Assembly: GCA_910584725.1 (NCBI GenBank)
Contig: CAJUBE010000051.1
Location: 1 to 20,146, forward strand
Reading direction: 5' to 3'
DNA length: 20,146 bases
Origin: an uncultured Lachnospiraceae bacterium
GTDB lineage: Bacteria > Bacillota > Clostridia > Lachnospirales > Lachnospiraceae
This document shows positions 14,141 through 20,102 of this stretch, piece by piece. The notes beneath the pieces were generated by a model, which was not told where the DNA came from, made no database searches, and saw only the letters and a list, made by a program, of their open reading frames with translations. Position numbers and translations under genes: made by a program. The number at the start of each line of letters is the position of its first letter. Position 1 is the stretch's first letter.

Positions 14141-14359
14141 GTGAAAATAAAAATCACTTGTCCCTGCAATTCTTCCTTTGAATTTAATAAAAATTTTGAT
14201 GCTCACCCCAGAGTATCCTGCCCTAACTGCGGCAAAGTCCTCCCATCAGAAGCAGTTTCTATTTTGGGTAATCTTGTTGATGATTTTAGAGCGCTTACTC
14301 AAAGGCTTTCGCAAGAGGGGCAATACTCCGTTAAAATTTCACATCATCCAAAGAGTTAA
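14141..14359 (+). CDS. Small zinc-ribbon-like protein (cassette 1)
   Basis: 72 residues from GTG at 14141, behind AAGGAGAT. Earlier frame positions lie inside the promoter leader. Two Cys pairs (TCPCN near residue 6, SCPNCGK near 27) suggest a small zinc ribbon, followed by a helical second half (SILGNLVDDFRALTQRLSQ). Its 3' end overlaps that of the minus-strand gene at 14331-14552 by 29 bases. With its own promoter and opposite direction to the early operon, it fits a lysogeny-expressed accessory (moron) gene. Function unknown. Confidence 0.65.
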   Translation: MKIKITCPCNSSFEFNKNFDAHPRVSCPNCGKVLPSEAVSILGNLVDDFRALTQRLSQEGQYSVKISHHPKS

Positions 14360-14552
14360 TGCCCATCTTTTCAAGCAGAGATATCGTGTATCTAAAAATC
14401 TCTTTTATTTCCTTACGCGATATCTTTGCATATTCTTTTGATGAAAGCCTTCTGCGTTCCTTTGGCGGCGGCGTAGCAATCGCTTCTATAATTCTCCATG
14501 CGTAATAACGATTTAGATGCGTCTGCTTATCGCCTGTCTTTCTTTTCCCCAT
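14331..14552 (-). CDS. Hypothetical early-operon protein
   Basis: 73 residues, very basic (KRKTGDKQTHLNRYYAW, KERRRLSSKEYAKISRKE). It is probably all helical and may bind nucleic acid. The ATG at 14552 follows AAAGGA at 10 bases; upstream codons fall in the plus-strand promoter repeat and look unselected. Its end overlaps cassette gene 1 tail to tail. Family not recognised. Confidence 0.55.
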   Translation of the reverse strand: MGKRKTGDKQTHLNRYYAWRIIEAIATPPPKERRRLSSKEYAKISRKEIKEIFRYTISLLEKMGINSLDDVKF

Positions 14553-14574
14553 GCCGTTTATTCCTTTACCTCCC

Positions 14575-14648
14575 TTGTCATTTTCGCCCGCTTCTTCTAT
14601 AATTTGACTACAGGGTATTACCGCACCCGAGTACAAAAGAAAGGAGAT
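14575..14648 (+). promoter_or_regulatory. Promoter-leader repeat, copy 2
   Basis: TTGTCA (14575-14580), 17 bases, TATAAT (14598-14603), the CTACAGGGTA/CCGCACCCGAG leader and TACAAAAGAAAGG (14632-14644). It is about 90% identical to copy 1, while the genes behind the two copies share no visible similarity. Confidence 0.87.
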
Positions 14649-14653
14649 ACCTT

Positions 14654-15070
14654 ATGGCTGTTTATTTTTTATGCGACGTTATGGATCGTATCGCAGAAAT
14701 CATGAATGACGGAATTTTATTCGCTGATATCGGGGAACTACCCGATGATGACGACTCCCCGGCTTGTCTCTTGTTTTCTGCTTCCGATCCAAATAATGAA
14801 CTTTTCGGAGTTGACTATGAACCCATTGATTCCACCTCCGAAAATGCTCCTTGCACTGTCGAAACAAATAAAGCCTGCTTTGCTTTTACTTTTGAGGAAC
14901 TTTCCACAATACTCCTCGCTCTTGATAATGCGCTTGAATATTTCAAGGAATGCCTTGCTAATAAAGAAGGTCTGTATAACAGAGATACCCTTGATAGCAT
15001 CAAGGCTTCATCTGTTTCCTGCCGAAATCTCCAAGCTAAAGTCAGCAAAATTTTGAACACTCTCAAATGA
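14654..15070 (+). CDS. Hypothetical acidic protein (cassette 2)
   Basis: 138 residues from ATG 14654 behind AAGGAG. Strongly acidic N-terminal half (GELPDDDDSPACLLF, NNELFGVDYEPIDS) and a helical C-terminal half (EELSTILLALDNALEYFKE, then RNLQAKVSKILNTL). No signal peptide or membrane segment. The 3' end overlaps the minus-strand gene at 15008-15241 by 63 bases. An acidic, DNA-mimic-like character would suit a phage inhibitor protein, but that is a guess. Family unknown. Confidence 0.65.
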   Translation: MAVYFLCDVMDRIAEIMNDGILFADIGELPDDDDSPACLLFSASDPNNELFGVDYEPIDSTSENAPCTVETNKACFAFTFEELSTILLALDNALEYFKECLANKEGLYNRDTLDSIKASSVSCRNLQAKVSKILNTLK

Positions 15071-15241
15071 CGCTATCTCTACAGGCGCAATGTAATAACC
15101 AAGTTCCCGCTTTCGTGCTGCTCTTCTTGCCGAAAGCAGTAACTCCTCTTCTATTGCTTTCAGTTCCTCATCGTTCTCAGCACTGATAAGAATTACAACG
15201 TTGTTCTTCTCTTTCTTGTTGGTCCTTATTGCTCTTGTCAT
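15008..15241 (-). CDS. Hypothetical early-operon protein
   Basis: 77 residues from ATG 15241, selected for GGAGGTGAGAAGG upstream (an in-frame alternative lies three codons earlier). It has a strand NNVVILISA, a charged helix (DEELKAIEEELLLSARRAARKRE) and a closing section that overlaps cassette gene 2 antisense. Family not recognised. Confidence 0.55.
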   Translation of the reverse strand: MTRAIRTNKKEKNNVVILISAENDEELKAIEEELLLSARRAARKRELGYYIAPVEIASFESVQNFADFSLEISAGNR

Positions 15242-15274
15242 CCTTCTCACCTCCTCTTCCCATTTGACTACTTG

Positions 15275-15325
15275 TTGTCACGTTTCCCCTTTTCTGATAT
15301 ACTTGTATGAAATACAAAAGAAAGG
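15275..15325 (+). promoter_or_regulatory. Third cassette promoter and leader
   Basis: TTGTCA (15275-15280), 17 bases, TATACT (15298-15303), then TACAAAAGAAAGG (15313-15325). It shares the 13-base leader and promoter geometry with copies 1 and 2, but the middle of the leader is different and shorter. Confidence 0.8.
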
Positions 15326-15336
15326 ACTACATACTT

Positions 15337-15555
15337 ATGGCAAAACTTTTTACAGTGGATGTTTCTGCAATTCCTACCCATGAAGAACGCTATAAGATCA
15401 TGGAAATGTTTCATACATCTTTTGATGTATACGAAAACTGGGTAAACTCCGACCCCTCTCGTATAACAATTTATAATTTCGATGTGTTCTGGCCTTATGA
15501 ATCAAAGCCTCCATTTCCAGAGCTTCCTGCCGAAGTAAAAATCACCGAGAAATAA
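15337..15555 (+). CDS. Hypothetical small protein (cassette 3)
   Basis: 72 residues from ATG 15337, since AAGAAAGG lies just before it; the ATG at 15307 is at the promoter start point. It contains a helix (HEERYKIMEMFHTSFDVYENW) and a strand region with many aromatics (ITIYNFDVFWPYESKPPFPE). Its last 14 bases overlap the end of the minus-strand gene at 15542. Same orientation and leader as the other two cassettes, but unrelated in sequence. Function unknown. Confidence 0.62.
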   Translation: MAKLFTVDVSAIPTHEERYKIMEMFHTSFDVYENWVNSDPSRITIYNFDVFWPYESKPPFPELPAEVKITEK

Positions 15556-15799
15556 CTCTTGTAACGATACTTGGGAAGTTCGCATCATAATCAAGAATGA
15601 TGCGAGCCTTCCGTGGCTCTTTCCCATTCAGCCTTCCGCATTCTCCTATGGCCAAATTGACCCCTGTCTTTTCCCTAAAAAAGTCATTGTTTGAGCATCG
15701 GAATAATTGAGCTGAATCCAGCTCTTCCTTCTCAATCCCAAAGTGCCTTAAATCATCTTCGATATCCATCCGTCCTGTCTCTGGCGTTTTCCTCTTCAC
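15542..15799 (-). CDS. Hypothetical protein following the Cro-like gene
   Basis: 85 residues beginning with GTG at 15799, four bases after the Cro-like stop, with GGAGGTGAG just ahead. This spacing means coupled translation in the early operon. Acidic N-terminal third (DIEDDLRHFGIEKEELD), then a basic middle (GKEPRKARIILDYD). Not recognised; as the second early gene it could be a regulator. Confidence 0.58.
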   Translation of the reverse strand: MKRKTPETGRMDIEDDLRHFGIEKEELDSAQLFRCSNNDFFREKTGVNLAIGECGRLNGKEPRKARIILDYDANFPSIVTRVISR

Positions 15800-15803
15800 C
15801 CGC

Positions 15804-16019
15804 TCACCTCCCTCCTACCTCCTGCTTCTCAAATAAAAATTTCAAACTTAGCTCGGGGAAGAAGGCTTCCTTGACTTTTACTGCTTCATCAATAGAAAAT
15901 GATGTATCGCCGTTTATTTTGTTTGAAGCACTATTTCTGTGAATCTGCAAAACATGAGCGATGTCGTCGACTTTGATACTTCTTTTTGCCATTTCCCCTT
16001 TTAAGTTTAGGCACTGCAT
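15804..16019 (-). CDS. Cro-like XRE-family regulator
   Basis: 71 residues. A helix-turn-helix is visible at ~15-50 (KVDDIAHVLQIHRNSASNKI, then FSIDEAVKVKEAFFP). The start at 16019 is behind GGGAGGGATGAT and keeps helix 1 (LNLKGEMAKRS); an internal ATG at 15992 would cut it. It is divergent from the CI-like gene, forming the lysis-lysogeny switch, and heads the leftward early operon. It probably shuts off the repressor gene after induction. Confidence 0.8.
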   Translation of the reverse strand: MQCLNLKGEMAKRSIKVDDIAHVLQIHRNSASNKINGDTSFSIDEAVKVKEAFFPELSLKFLFEKQEVGGR

Positions 16020-16042
16020 ATCATCCCTCCCTTTTTATTCAT

Positions 16043-16062
16043 TTGCATAACTCATAATGCAA
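16043..16062. promoter_or_regulatory. Operator of the CI/Cro switch
   Basis: Inverted repeat TTGCAT, 8 bases, ATGCAA, placed over the predicted start point of the leftward promoter. The left half (TTGCATAACT) recurs at 16106-16115 next to the rightward promoter, so two operator sites are likely. Confidence 0.6.
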
Positions 16063-16090
16063 TAATATATTCGATAGGATAATTTGTCAA
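16062..16090 (-). promoter_or_regulatory. Leftward early promoter
   Basis: On the minus strand TTGACA (complement of 16085-16090), 17 bases, TATTAT (complement of 16062-16067). It is near consensus and would drive the Cro-like gene and the early block. Confidence 0.82.
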
Positions 16091-16120
16091 CATTTTTTTA
16101 TTCTTTTGCATAACTTTTTG

Positions 16121-16149
16121 TTTACATGCTTATTTTGTTGTGTTATATT
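16121..16149 (+). promoter_or_regulatory. Rightward promoter for the CI-like repressor
   Basis: TTTACA (16121-16126), 17 bases, TATATT (16144-16149). The start point falls about 20 bases before the repressor ATG. The operator half-copy at 16106-16115 is just upstream, suited to self-regulation. Confidence 0.7.
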
Positions 16150-16173
16150 CAATTCACGAGGAGGTTTATCTAG

Positions 16174-16920
16174 ATGGGAATAGGAAGTAAATTATCCAAG
16201 TTAATGGATATGAATGGTACAAACGCGAATGAACTCGCCCGAAAAATAGATGTCTCTCCCCAAACAATTTATTCAATTATTAAGAGAGACAGTAAAAAGG
16301 CTGATATTGAAGTTCTTCTCAAGTTGGCTGATACCCTTGGTGTCACTGCTGAATATTTTGTTGATGATATAAACACTGGTAATGAATCTGTCTTGGAGCA
16401 ATATTCAAAAGAAGAACTTAACCATTTGAAGAAATACCACGACTTAGACCCTATAGGTCAGTCCCACGTCGATGCAGTCCTACAATGGGAAACCGAACGT
16501 GTACAACAAATCGAGCAGGCTTCCGCCACCGTAGTCGAAGCCTCCGACTCTGTCCCCGCCGGTCGCGTCCTGCAATACTTCCACAGCGTTTCAGCCGGTG
16601 CCGGTGAAGTTCTCTTTGATGATGTGTACACAGAACGCATCACCGTGCCGGATCGACCGCAGTACCGTCGGGTCGCCTACGCCGTAAAGGTGAGCGGTCA
16701 CAGCATGGAACCGCTCTACCACGATAATGATATCCTTCTTATTGAACCCACCTGTGAAATCAATATCGGGGAAATCGGCATCTTTAATGTGAACGGACAG
16801 GCATACGTTAAAAAATTAGGGAAAGGAAAGCTAATTTCCTTAAATAAGGGCTATGACGACATCCCTCTTACCGAAGAATCTCTGTGTATGGGAAGGGTTG
16901 TTGATAGTTTAAAATCATAA
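16174..16920 (+). CDS. cI: CI/LexA-like prophage repressor
   Basis: 248 residues. XRE helix-turn-helix at ~17-38 (NANELARKIDVSPQTIYSII) and a linker at 65-130. The S24 peptidase domain has a self-cleavage Ala-Gly near 141-142 (SVSAGAGE), nucleophile Ser177 in SGHSMEP and general-base Lys213 in AYVKKL. It keeps the lysogen and is cleaved in a RecA-dependent manner on DNA damage. GGAGG lies ahead of the ATG. The first ~280 bases are AT-rich and the rest visibly GC-richer, as if the DNA-binding module had been exchanged onto a shared peptidase module. Confidence 0.95.
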   Translation: MGIGSKLSKLMDMNGTNANELARKIDVSPQTIYSIIKRDSKKADIEVLLKLADTLGVTAEYFVDDINTGNESVLEQYSKEELNHLKKYHDLDPIGQSHVDAVLQWETERVQQIEQASATVVEASDSVPAGRVLQYFHSVSAGAGEVLFDDVYTERITVPDRPQYRRVAYAVKVSGHSMEPLYHDNDILLIEPTCEINIGEIGIFNVNGQAYVKKLGKGKLISLNKGYDDIPLTEESLCMGRVVDSLKS

Positions 16921-16959
16921 TGTCACAACAAATCACTTTACAAAAGAAAGGGGAATTTT

Positions 16960-17322
16960 ATGAAAAACAGATTATTTGTAGTGTTGGCGCTTATTATTGT
17001 ATTTGCATCTTTTACCGCATGTGGAAAAGAAGTGCAACTCAATGATAACAATGTACGAACAGCAAAAAGTATTATTAAATCAGTTGATGCGTATCTCGAT
17101 GGAGAAATTGGCGCAGAGGAAGCTTGTGAAAAGGTCGAAAACGAATACTCTAATATTGATGAAGATGACGATGAAAATAATGCTGCTCTTTTATTTTCTT
17201 CCAAGACTCTAATAATAAAAACAGAATTATCGCATATGAGCTACGATGGAAAAGGTGATGTCTCAAAAATTAAAGAAAACAGAAATGACATTGCTGAATT
17301 AATCGGTGAAAAGAAATATTAA
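16960..17322 (+). CDS. Small phage lipoprotein
   Basis: 120 residues. A lipoprotein signal peptide (KNRLFVVLALIIVFASFTAC) ends in the lipobox FTAC with the modified Cys at 21. The mature part is acidic and helical (SIIKSVDAYLDGEIGAEEACEKVENEY, a DEDDDEN run). It is surface-anchored on the outer face of the membrane. It follows cI by 39 bases in the same direction and has the TACAAAAGAAAGG leader (16939-16951) shared with the three cassettes. Lipoproteins next to CI are often superinfection-exclusion proteins, which is inference here. Confidence 0.8.
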   Translation: MKNRLFVVLALIIVFASFTACGKEVQLNDNNVRTAKSIIKSVDAYLDGEIGAEEACEKVENEYSNIDEDDDENNAALLFSSKTLIIKTELSHMSYDGKGDVSKIKENRNDIAELIGEKKY

Positions 17323-17334
17323 AGCCTTGGTAGC

Positions 17335-17350
17335 TGTTGCGACGTCGCAA
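17335..17350. promoter_or_regulatory. Perfect 16-bp palindrome upstream of the toxin
   Basis: GTTGCGACGTCGCAAC is its own reverse complement, and flanking bases extend an imperfect stem (GGTAGCT with GCCAGCCACC). No T run follows on the plus strand. It is either a stem ending the lipoprotein transcript or a binding site near the toxin promoter. Confidence 0.45.
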
Positions 17351-17373
17351 CGCCAGCCACCGCCCATTGACAA

Positions 17374-17424
17374 TATAATATGCTTACCCGGGGAGCTGGG
17401 GGACGTGCTCTCACCCGATCCGAG
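17374..17424 (+). promoter_or_regulatory. Toxin -10 region and structured leader (left arm of inverted repeat)
   Basis: TATAAT (17374-17379) without a recognisable -35, then ATGCTTACC and a leader with GGGAGCTGG and GACGTGCTCTCACCCGA. The minus-strand RNA at 17645-17591 starts with related sequence (TATAATATGCTTA, GGGAGCCGG, CACCCGACC), so the two arms form an imperfect inverted repeat around the toxin. Confidence 0.5.
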
Positions 17425-17448
17425 GACCTGTCGGAAGGGGTGATTATT

Positions 17449-17532
17449 ATGAGTACATATGAGGAATTGAGTTTAATTGCGAGCGTAGCTTTGCTGATTG
17501 TAGCGATTCTGAATTTGAAAAATAAGAAATAG
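17449..17532 (+). CDS. Putative holin-like type I toxin, 27 residues
   Basis: A 27-codon ORF behind AAGGGGTGATT. STYEELSLIASVALLIVAI leads into a basic end (LKNKK). This is the short hydrophobic helix with MSTYE-type N-terminus and Lys tail of the 'putative holin-like toxin' family of Firmicutes (TxpA/Fst-like size). It should insert in the membrane and, if overproduced, disturb it. An antisense RNA gene faces it from 17645, giving a type I toxin-antitoxin pair. It sits between the lipoprotein and the integrase. Confidence 0.75.
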   Translation: MSTYEELSLIASVALLIVAILNLKNKK

Positions 17533-17634
17533 CCGTCCTGCTCTCGTCAAAGTTTAGGAACGGCTATTCTCATAGCTAAGTATTAAATTTCGCCGGGTCG
17601 GGTGACGTGCACTCACCTTCCGGCTCCCTTGTTA
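17522..17634 (-). ncRNA. Candidate antitoxin RNA, convergent with the toxin
   Basis: A minus-strand promoter TTGCAA (17663-17668), 17 bases, TATAAT (17640-17645) points at the toxin. The transcript would start near 17634 and end at the T-rich run after the shared hairpin, about 110 nt, pairing with the toxin 3' end. Near its 5' end it contains the complement of GACGTGCACTC, 10 of 11 bases matching the toxin leader element GACGTGCTCTC. The two RNAs could therefore also pair near the toxin translation start. Confidence 0.62.
17528..17568. terminator. Shared bidirectional terminator of the toxin locus
   Basis: A 12-bp stem with one bulge (AATAGCCGTCCT, 17528-17539, with 17556-17568). The minus strand continues TTCTTATTTTT, good for the antisense RNA. 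The plus side continues CTCATAGC, weaker. Confidence 0.7.
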
Positions 17635-17837
17635 AGCATATTATACACAGTTTGCTCAGCTTTTGCAATAACGAAAATCCGCCCCGGTGCTACCAACACC
17701 GAGGCGGATCGGAACTATACCGGGAGTACCGATATAATCACCCTAAGCAAGTGAATTATATCATTCTCCCGGTGAAAACGCAAGCGCCGGGCATTTTTAT
17801 GCCCTGCTGCCCGTATGATGTACTGGAGGATGATATC

Positions 17838-19397
17838 ATGCTTACCATCGGAATCTACCCGCGAAAATCCGTATACCGCGATAACAGCGACTCCGTCAAC
17901 GTCCAGGTACAGCTCTGCAAAGACTATGCTGGTATTATCTTTAAGGATCAGGAAGTCGATTTCAGAGTCTACGACAAGGACGAAGGCTTCTCCGGCAAGA
18001 ACATGAACCGCCCCAGCTTTCAAGAGTTGATGGAAGACGTGCGCAACAATGCGCTGGACGTGGTCATGGTCTACAAGCTGGACCGTATCAGCCGTAACGT
18101 GCAGGAATTTTCCGCCATGTACGATATCTTTCAGCAACACAATGTCTCTTTTGTCTCTGTCAAAGAATCTTTCGATACCACCACGCCCATGGGACGCACC
18201 GTCATGTACATTCTCGCCGCTTTCGCACAGCTGGAACGTGAAAACACGTCTGAGCGTGTCACTGACAATATGCGTGCGCTGGGCGCCGCCGGTAAATGGA
18301 CCGGCGGGAAGCTCCCCTCCGGAATGACCTCCGTGCGCCGTCAGCTCGGCGAGAAGGAGCATTCTTACCTCATGGTGAACAAAGATACCATCTGGCTTGT
18401 AAAACAGCTCTACGGGCTTATCCTGCAGGGATATCCCATCACAAGGATAGAACGGTACTGTAAAGACCACGGCATAAAGAGCCAGTCCGGCAAGTTCCTT
18501 AATACGTCACAAATTTACAATATCATTACTAACCCGGTCTATTGCCAGAACAGCGTAGAAGCCTATTACTACTTTCGGGATCAGGGATGCACTCTGCCGG
18601 ATGAACAGCTTTTCGACGGCACTAAAGGACTGATCGGCTACGGCAAGACGAAATCCGGCAGGCAGTCCCAAAAGAAGCAGGATAAGGCTGCATGGACCAT
18701 CGCGATCGGCATACACGACTATGTCATGCCCGCCGCGGACTGGATCGCCGCGCAGGAGCGTCTGGGCGTTAATAAGATGATCCGCACGGCAAAGCATGAC
18801 TGCGGCATTCTCAAGGGCGTTATACGGTGCCAATGCGGCGCCAGAATGGATATACGCACCTACATAAAGAACGGCATCCGTTTTTCCTACTACTACTGCA
18901 CGGATATGGCAAGACAGGGAAAAAGCAAATGTGATACAGGGTACATCCGTATAGAGGAAGTGGAAGATGCTTTTCTGAAACAGCTCCGCAGAATACGTCT
19001 GAATCCGGAAGGCTTCAAGCTCCACCGCGACGAGGCGGACGGTTCCCTGCAAAGTGTTTCATCCATCAAGCTGGATCTGAAACAGATTCAGGCATCTATT
19101 GACAACCTGACCGCCGCTCTGATGAACAATATGGATTCTGCCGCGTCGTCGTACATCATTGCGAAAATCGAGGAGCTTGATAAAAGCAAGCGCGCCCTTG
19201 AAGGGAATCTCCGGCAGGCATCGCTGCGGGAGAACAATGCAAGAACCCTGCAGGACATGGAAACCGAAATCTATAATAACATCTGCTATCTTCTTGATAA
19301 CTTCGACTCCATCGAGTATAATGCAAAAAACGAGCTGGTTCGTAAGATTGTCAAGAAGTGCATTTTAGAAGATAAAAGCCTGCGCATCATTTTTTAA
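17838..19397 (+). CDS. int: Large serine recombinase (phage integrase)
   Basis: 519 residues from ATG 17838 behind GGAGGA. The frame is open upstream to 17607, but that part crosses the antisense RNA promoter and has no family match. The resolvase domain has nucleophile Ser11 (YPRKSVYRD), then YKLDRISRN (79-87) and GRTVMYILAAFAQLERE (119-135). A recombinase domain covers ~160-290. A zinc ribbon follows (RCQCG near 331, YYYC near 354, KCD near 364), then a coiled coil (~395-470). It joins attP and attB in one direction; excision needs a directionality factor not identified here. The gene ends 25 bases from the probable crossover site. Confidence 0.96.
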   Translation: MLTIGIYPRKSVYRDNSDSVNVQVQLCKDYAGIIFKDQEVDFRVYDKDEGFSGKNMNRPSFQELMEDVRNNALDVVMVYKLDRISRNVQEFSAMYDIFQQHNVSFVSVKESFDTTTPMGRTVMYILAAFAQLERENTSERVTDNMRALGAAGKWTGGKLPSGMTSVRRQLGEKEHSYLMVNKDTIWLVKQLYGLILQGYPITRIERYCKDHGIKSQSGKFLNTSQIYNIITNPVYCQNSVEAYYYFRDQGCTLPDEQLFDGTKGLIGYGKTKSGRQSQKKQDKAAWTIAIGIHDYVMPAADWIAAQERLGVNKMIRTAKHDCGILKGVIRCQCGARMDIRTYIKNGIRFSYYYCTDMARQGKSKCDTGYIRIEEVEDAFLKQLRRIRLNPEGFKLHRDEADGSLQSVSSIKLDLKQIQASIDNLTAALMNNMDSAASSYIIAKIEELDKSKRALEGNLRQASLRENNARTLQDMETEIYNNICYLLDNFDSIEYNAKNELVRKIVKKCILEDKSLRIIF

Positions 19398-19407
19398 TGC
19401 ACAGGCT
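19377..19407 (-). terminator. Terminator between int and the cut host gene
   Basis: Read on the minus strand, an 11-bp stem (AGCCTGTGCAT with ATGCGCAGGCT, one G-U) is followed by TTTTATC. The plus strand has one C/A mismatch and only a weak T stretch. It lies over the int stop codon and would end leftward transcripts from the truncated host gene. Confidence 0.55.
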
Positions 19408-19418
19408 CTACATTTTAT

Positions 19419-20063
19419 TCATATCGGCGTGCCGATCTGCCCCATCATGTCATGCCCCAGATGCGGTCTCGCATATCCATAACTTCTTGAAGACCCGAAA
19501 TCATCATAATGGCTGTAGTCGAACCCTTTTGCGATGGGCGAAAACGCCTTCAGCCCGTAGACGTGTCTGCCGTCCAGCGTAAATTCCCCCATCATGCCGC
19601 CGAGCACTGCGGTATACGCCTCCAGATAATAGTCGTAATATTCCATATCTTTCGTCAGCTCCTCCATTGTACTTTCGCCGCTTTTCAGCTTTTCCGCCAC
19701 TTCCTCTATTTTCCTGACGCTGTTTTTGTCAAACTTTCCCCCGGTCTTTGCCCCCACATAAGCCAAAAGCTCAATCCAGTTTATGTGTATCTCATCCCGG
19801 TAGCTGTCCACATCCAAATCATATGCCGCCGCCATCGCTTCGTTCGTGACATGAAACTCCACCCACTTGATGTAATTTCCGTCCGCAGTCACTTCCACCG
19901 CCTGCCCGTTTGCGCTGCTTCCACTCTCCAGTTCGGCGGGTGTCTGCCATCTCCCGAGCAGTTCTCCCGCCATACATACGCAGCCAAAGACAAGCAGCAC
20001 AATCGCTCCCGCCCTTACAACCGCTTTGCCCCATCCGTGTTCCCATCCCCCGTTATGTCTCAT
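19419..20063 (-). pseudogene. Host M23-type cell-wall peptidase gene truncated by the prophage
   Basis: 214 codons from ATG 20063 (GTGGAGGTGGGC upstream). A membrane anchor lies at ~13-33 (AVVRAGAIVLLVFGCVCMAG), followed by an extracytoplasmic helical domain (~50-160). The start of the M23 metallopeptidase region is YGLKAFSPIAKGFDYSHYDD, then RPHLGHDMMGQIGTPI with the first zinc-ligand His and Asp (GHD). In its family the sequence continues for well over 100 residues with the HxH motif. Here TGA follows at once, made of phage bases. The product lacks the catalytic core and is likely inactive. The family call is from memory of this motif. Confidence 0.78.
19423..19436. other. Probable attachment-site core (prophage-host junction)
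   Basis: ATCGGC-GT-GCCGAT is a perfect palindrome about a GT dinucleotide, the form expected at a serine-integrase crossover. It coincides with the point where the host reading frame stops matching its family, and the int gene ends just to its left. The other attachment site is beyond the left edge. Confidence 0.68.
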
Positions 20064-20102
20064 GCCCACCTCCACGATTCTTCTTCCCACACTAACCGCC
20101 AT

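Noticed and set aside
17367..17379. TTGACA immediately before TATAAT as a promoter
   Set aside because: The two hexamers are one base apart, so they cannot serve as -35 and -10 together; only the TATAAT is kept as a tentative toxin -10.
17607..17837. Integrase start at 17607 (77 extra residues)
   Set aside because: The extension lacks a ribosome-binding site, crosses the antisense-RNA promoter, and the recombinase family begins at the MLTIGIYPRKS start at 17838.
17715..18470. Minus-strand 251-codon frame opposite int
   Set aside because: It is a mirror of the integrase coding sequence; the plus frame carries all resolvase motifs.
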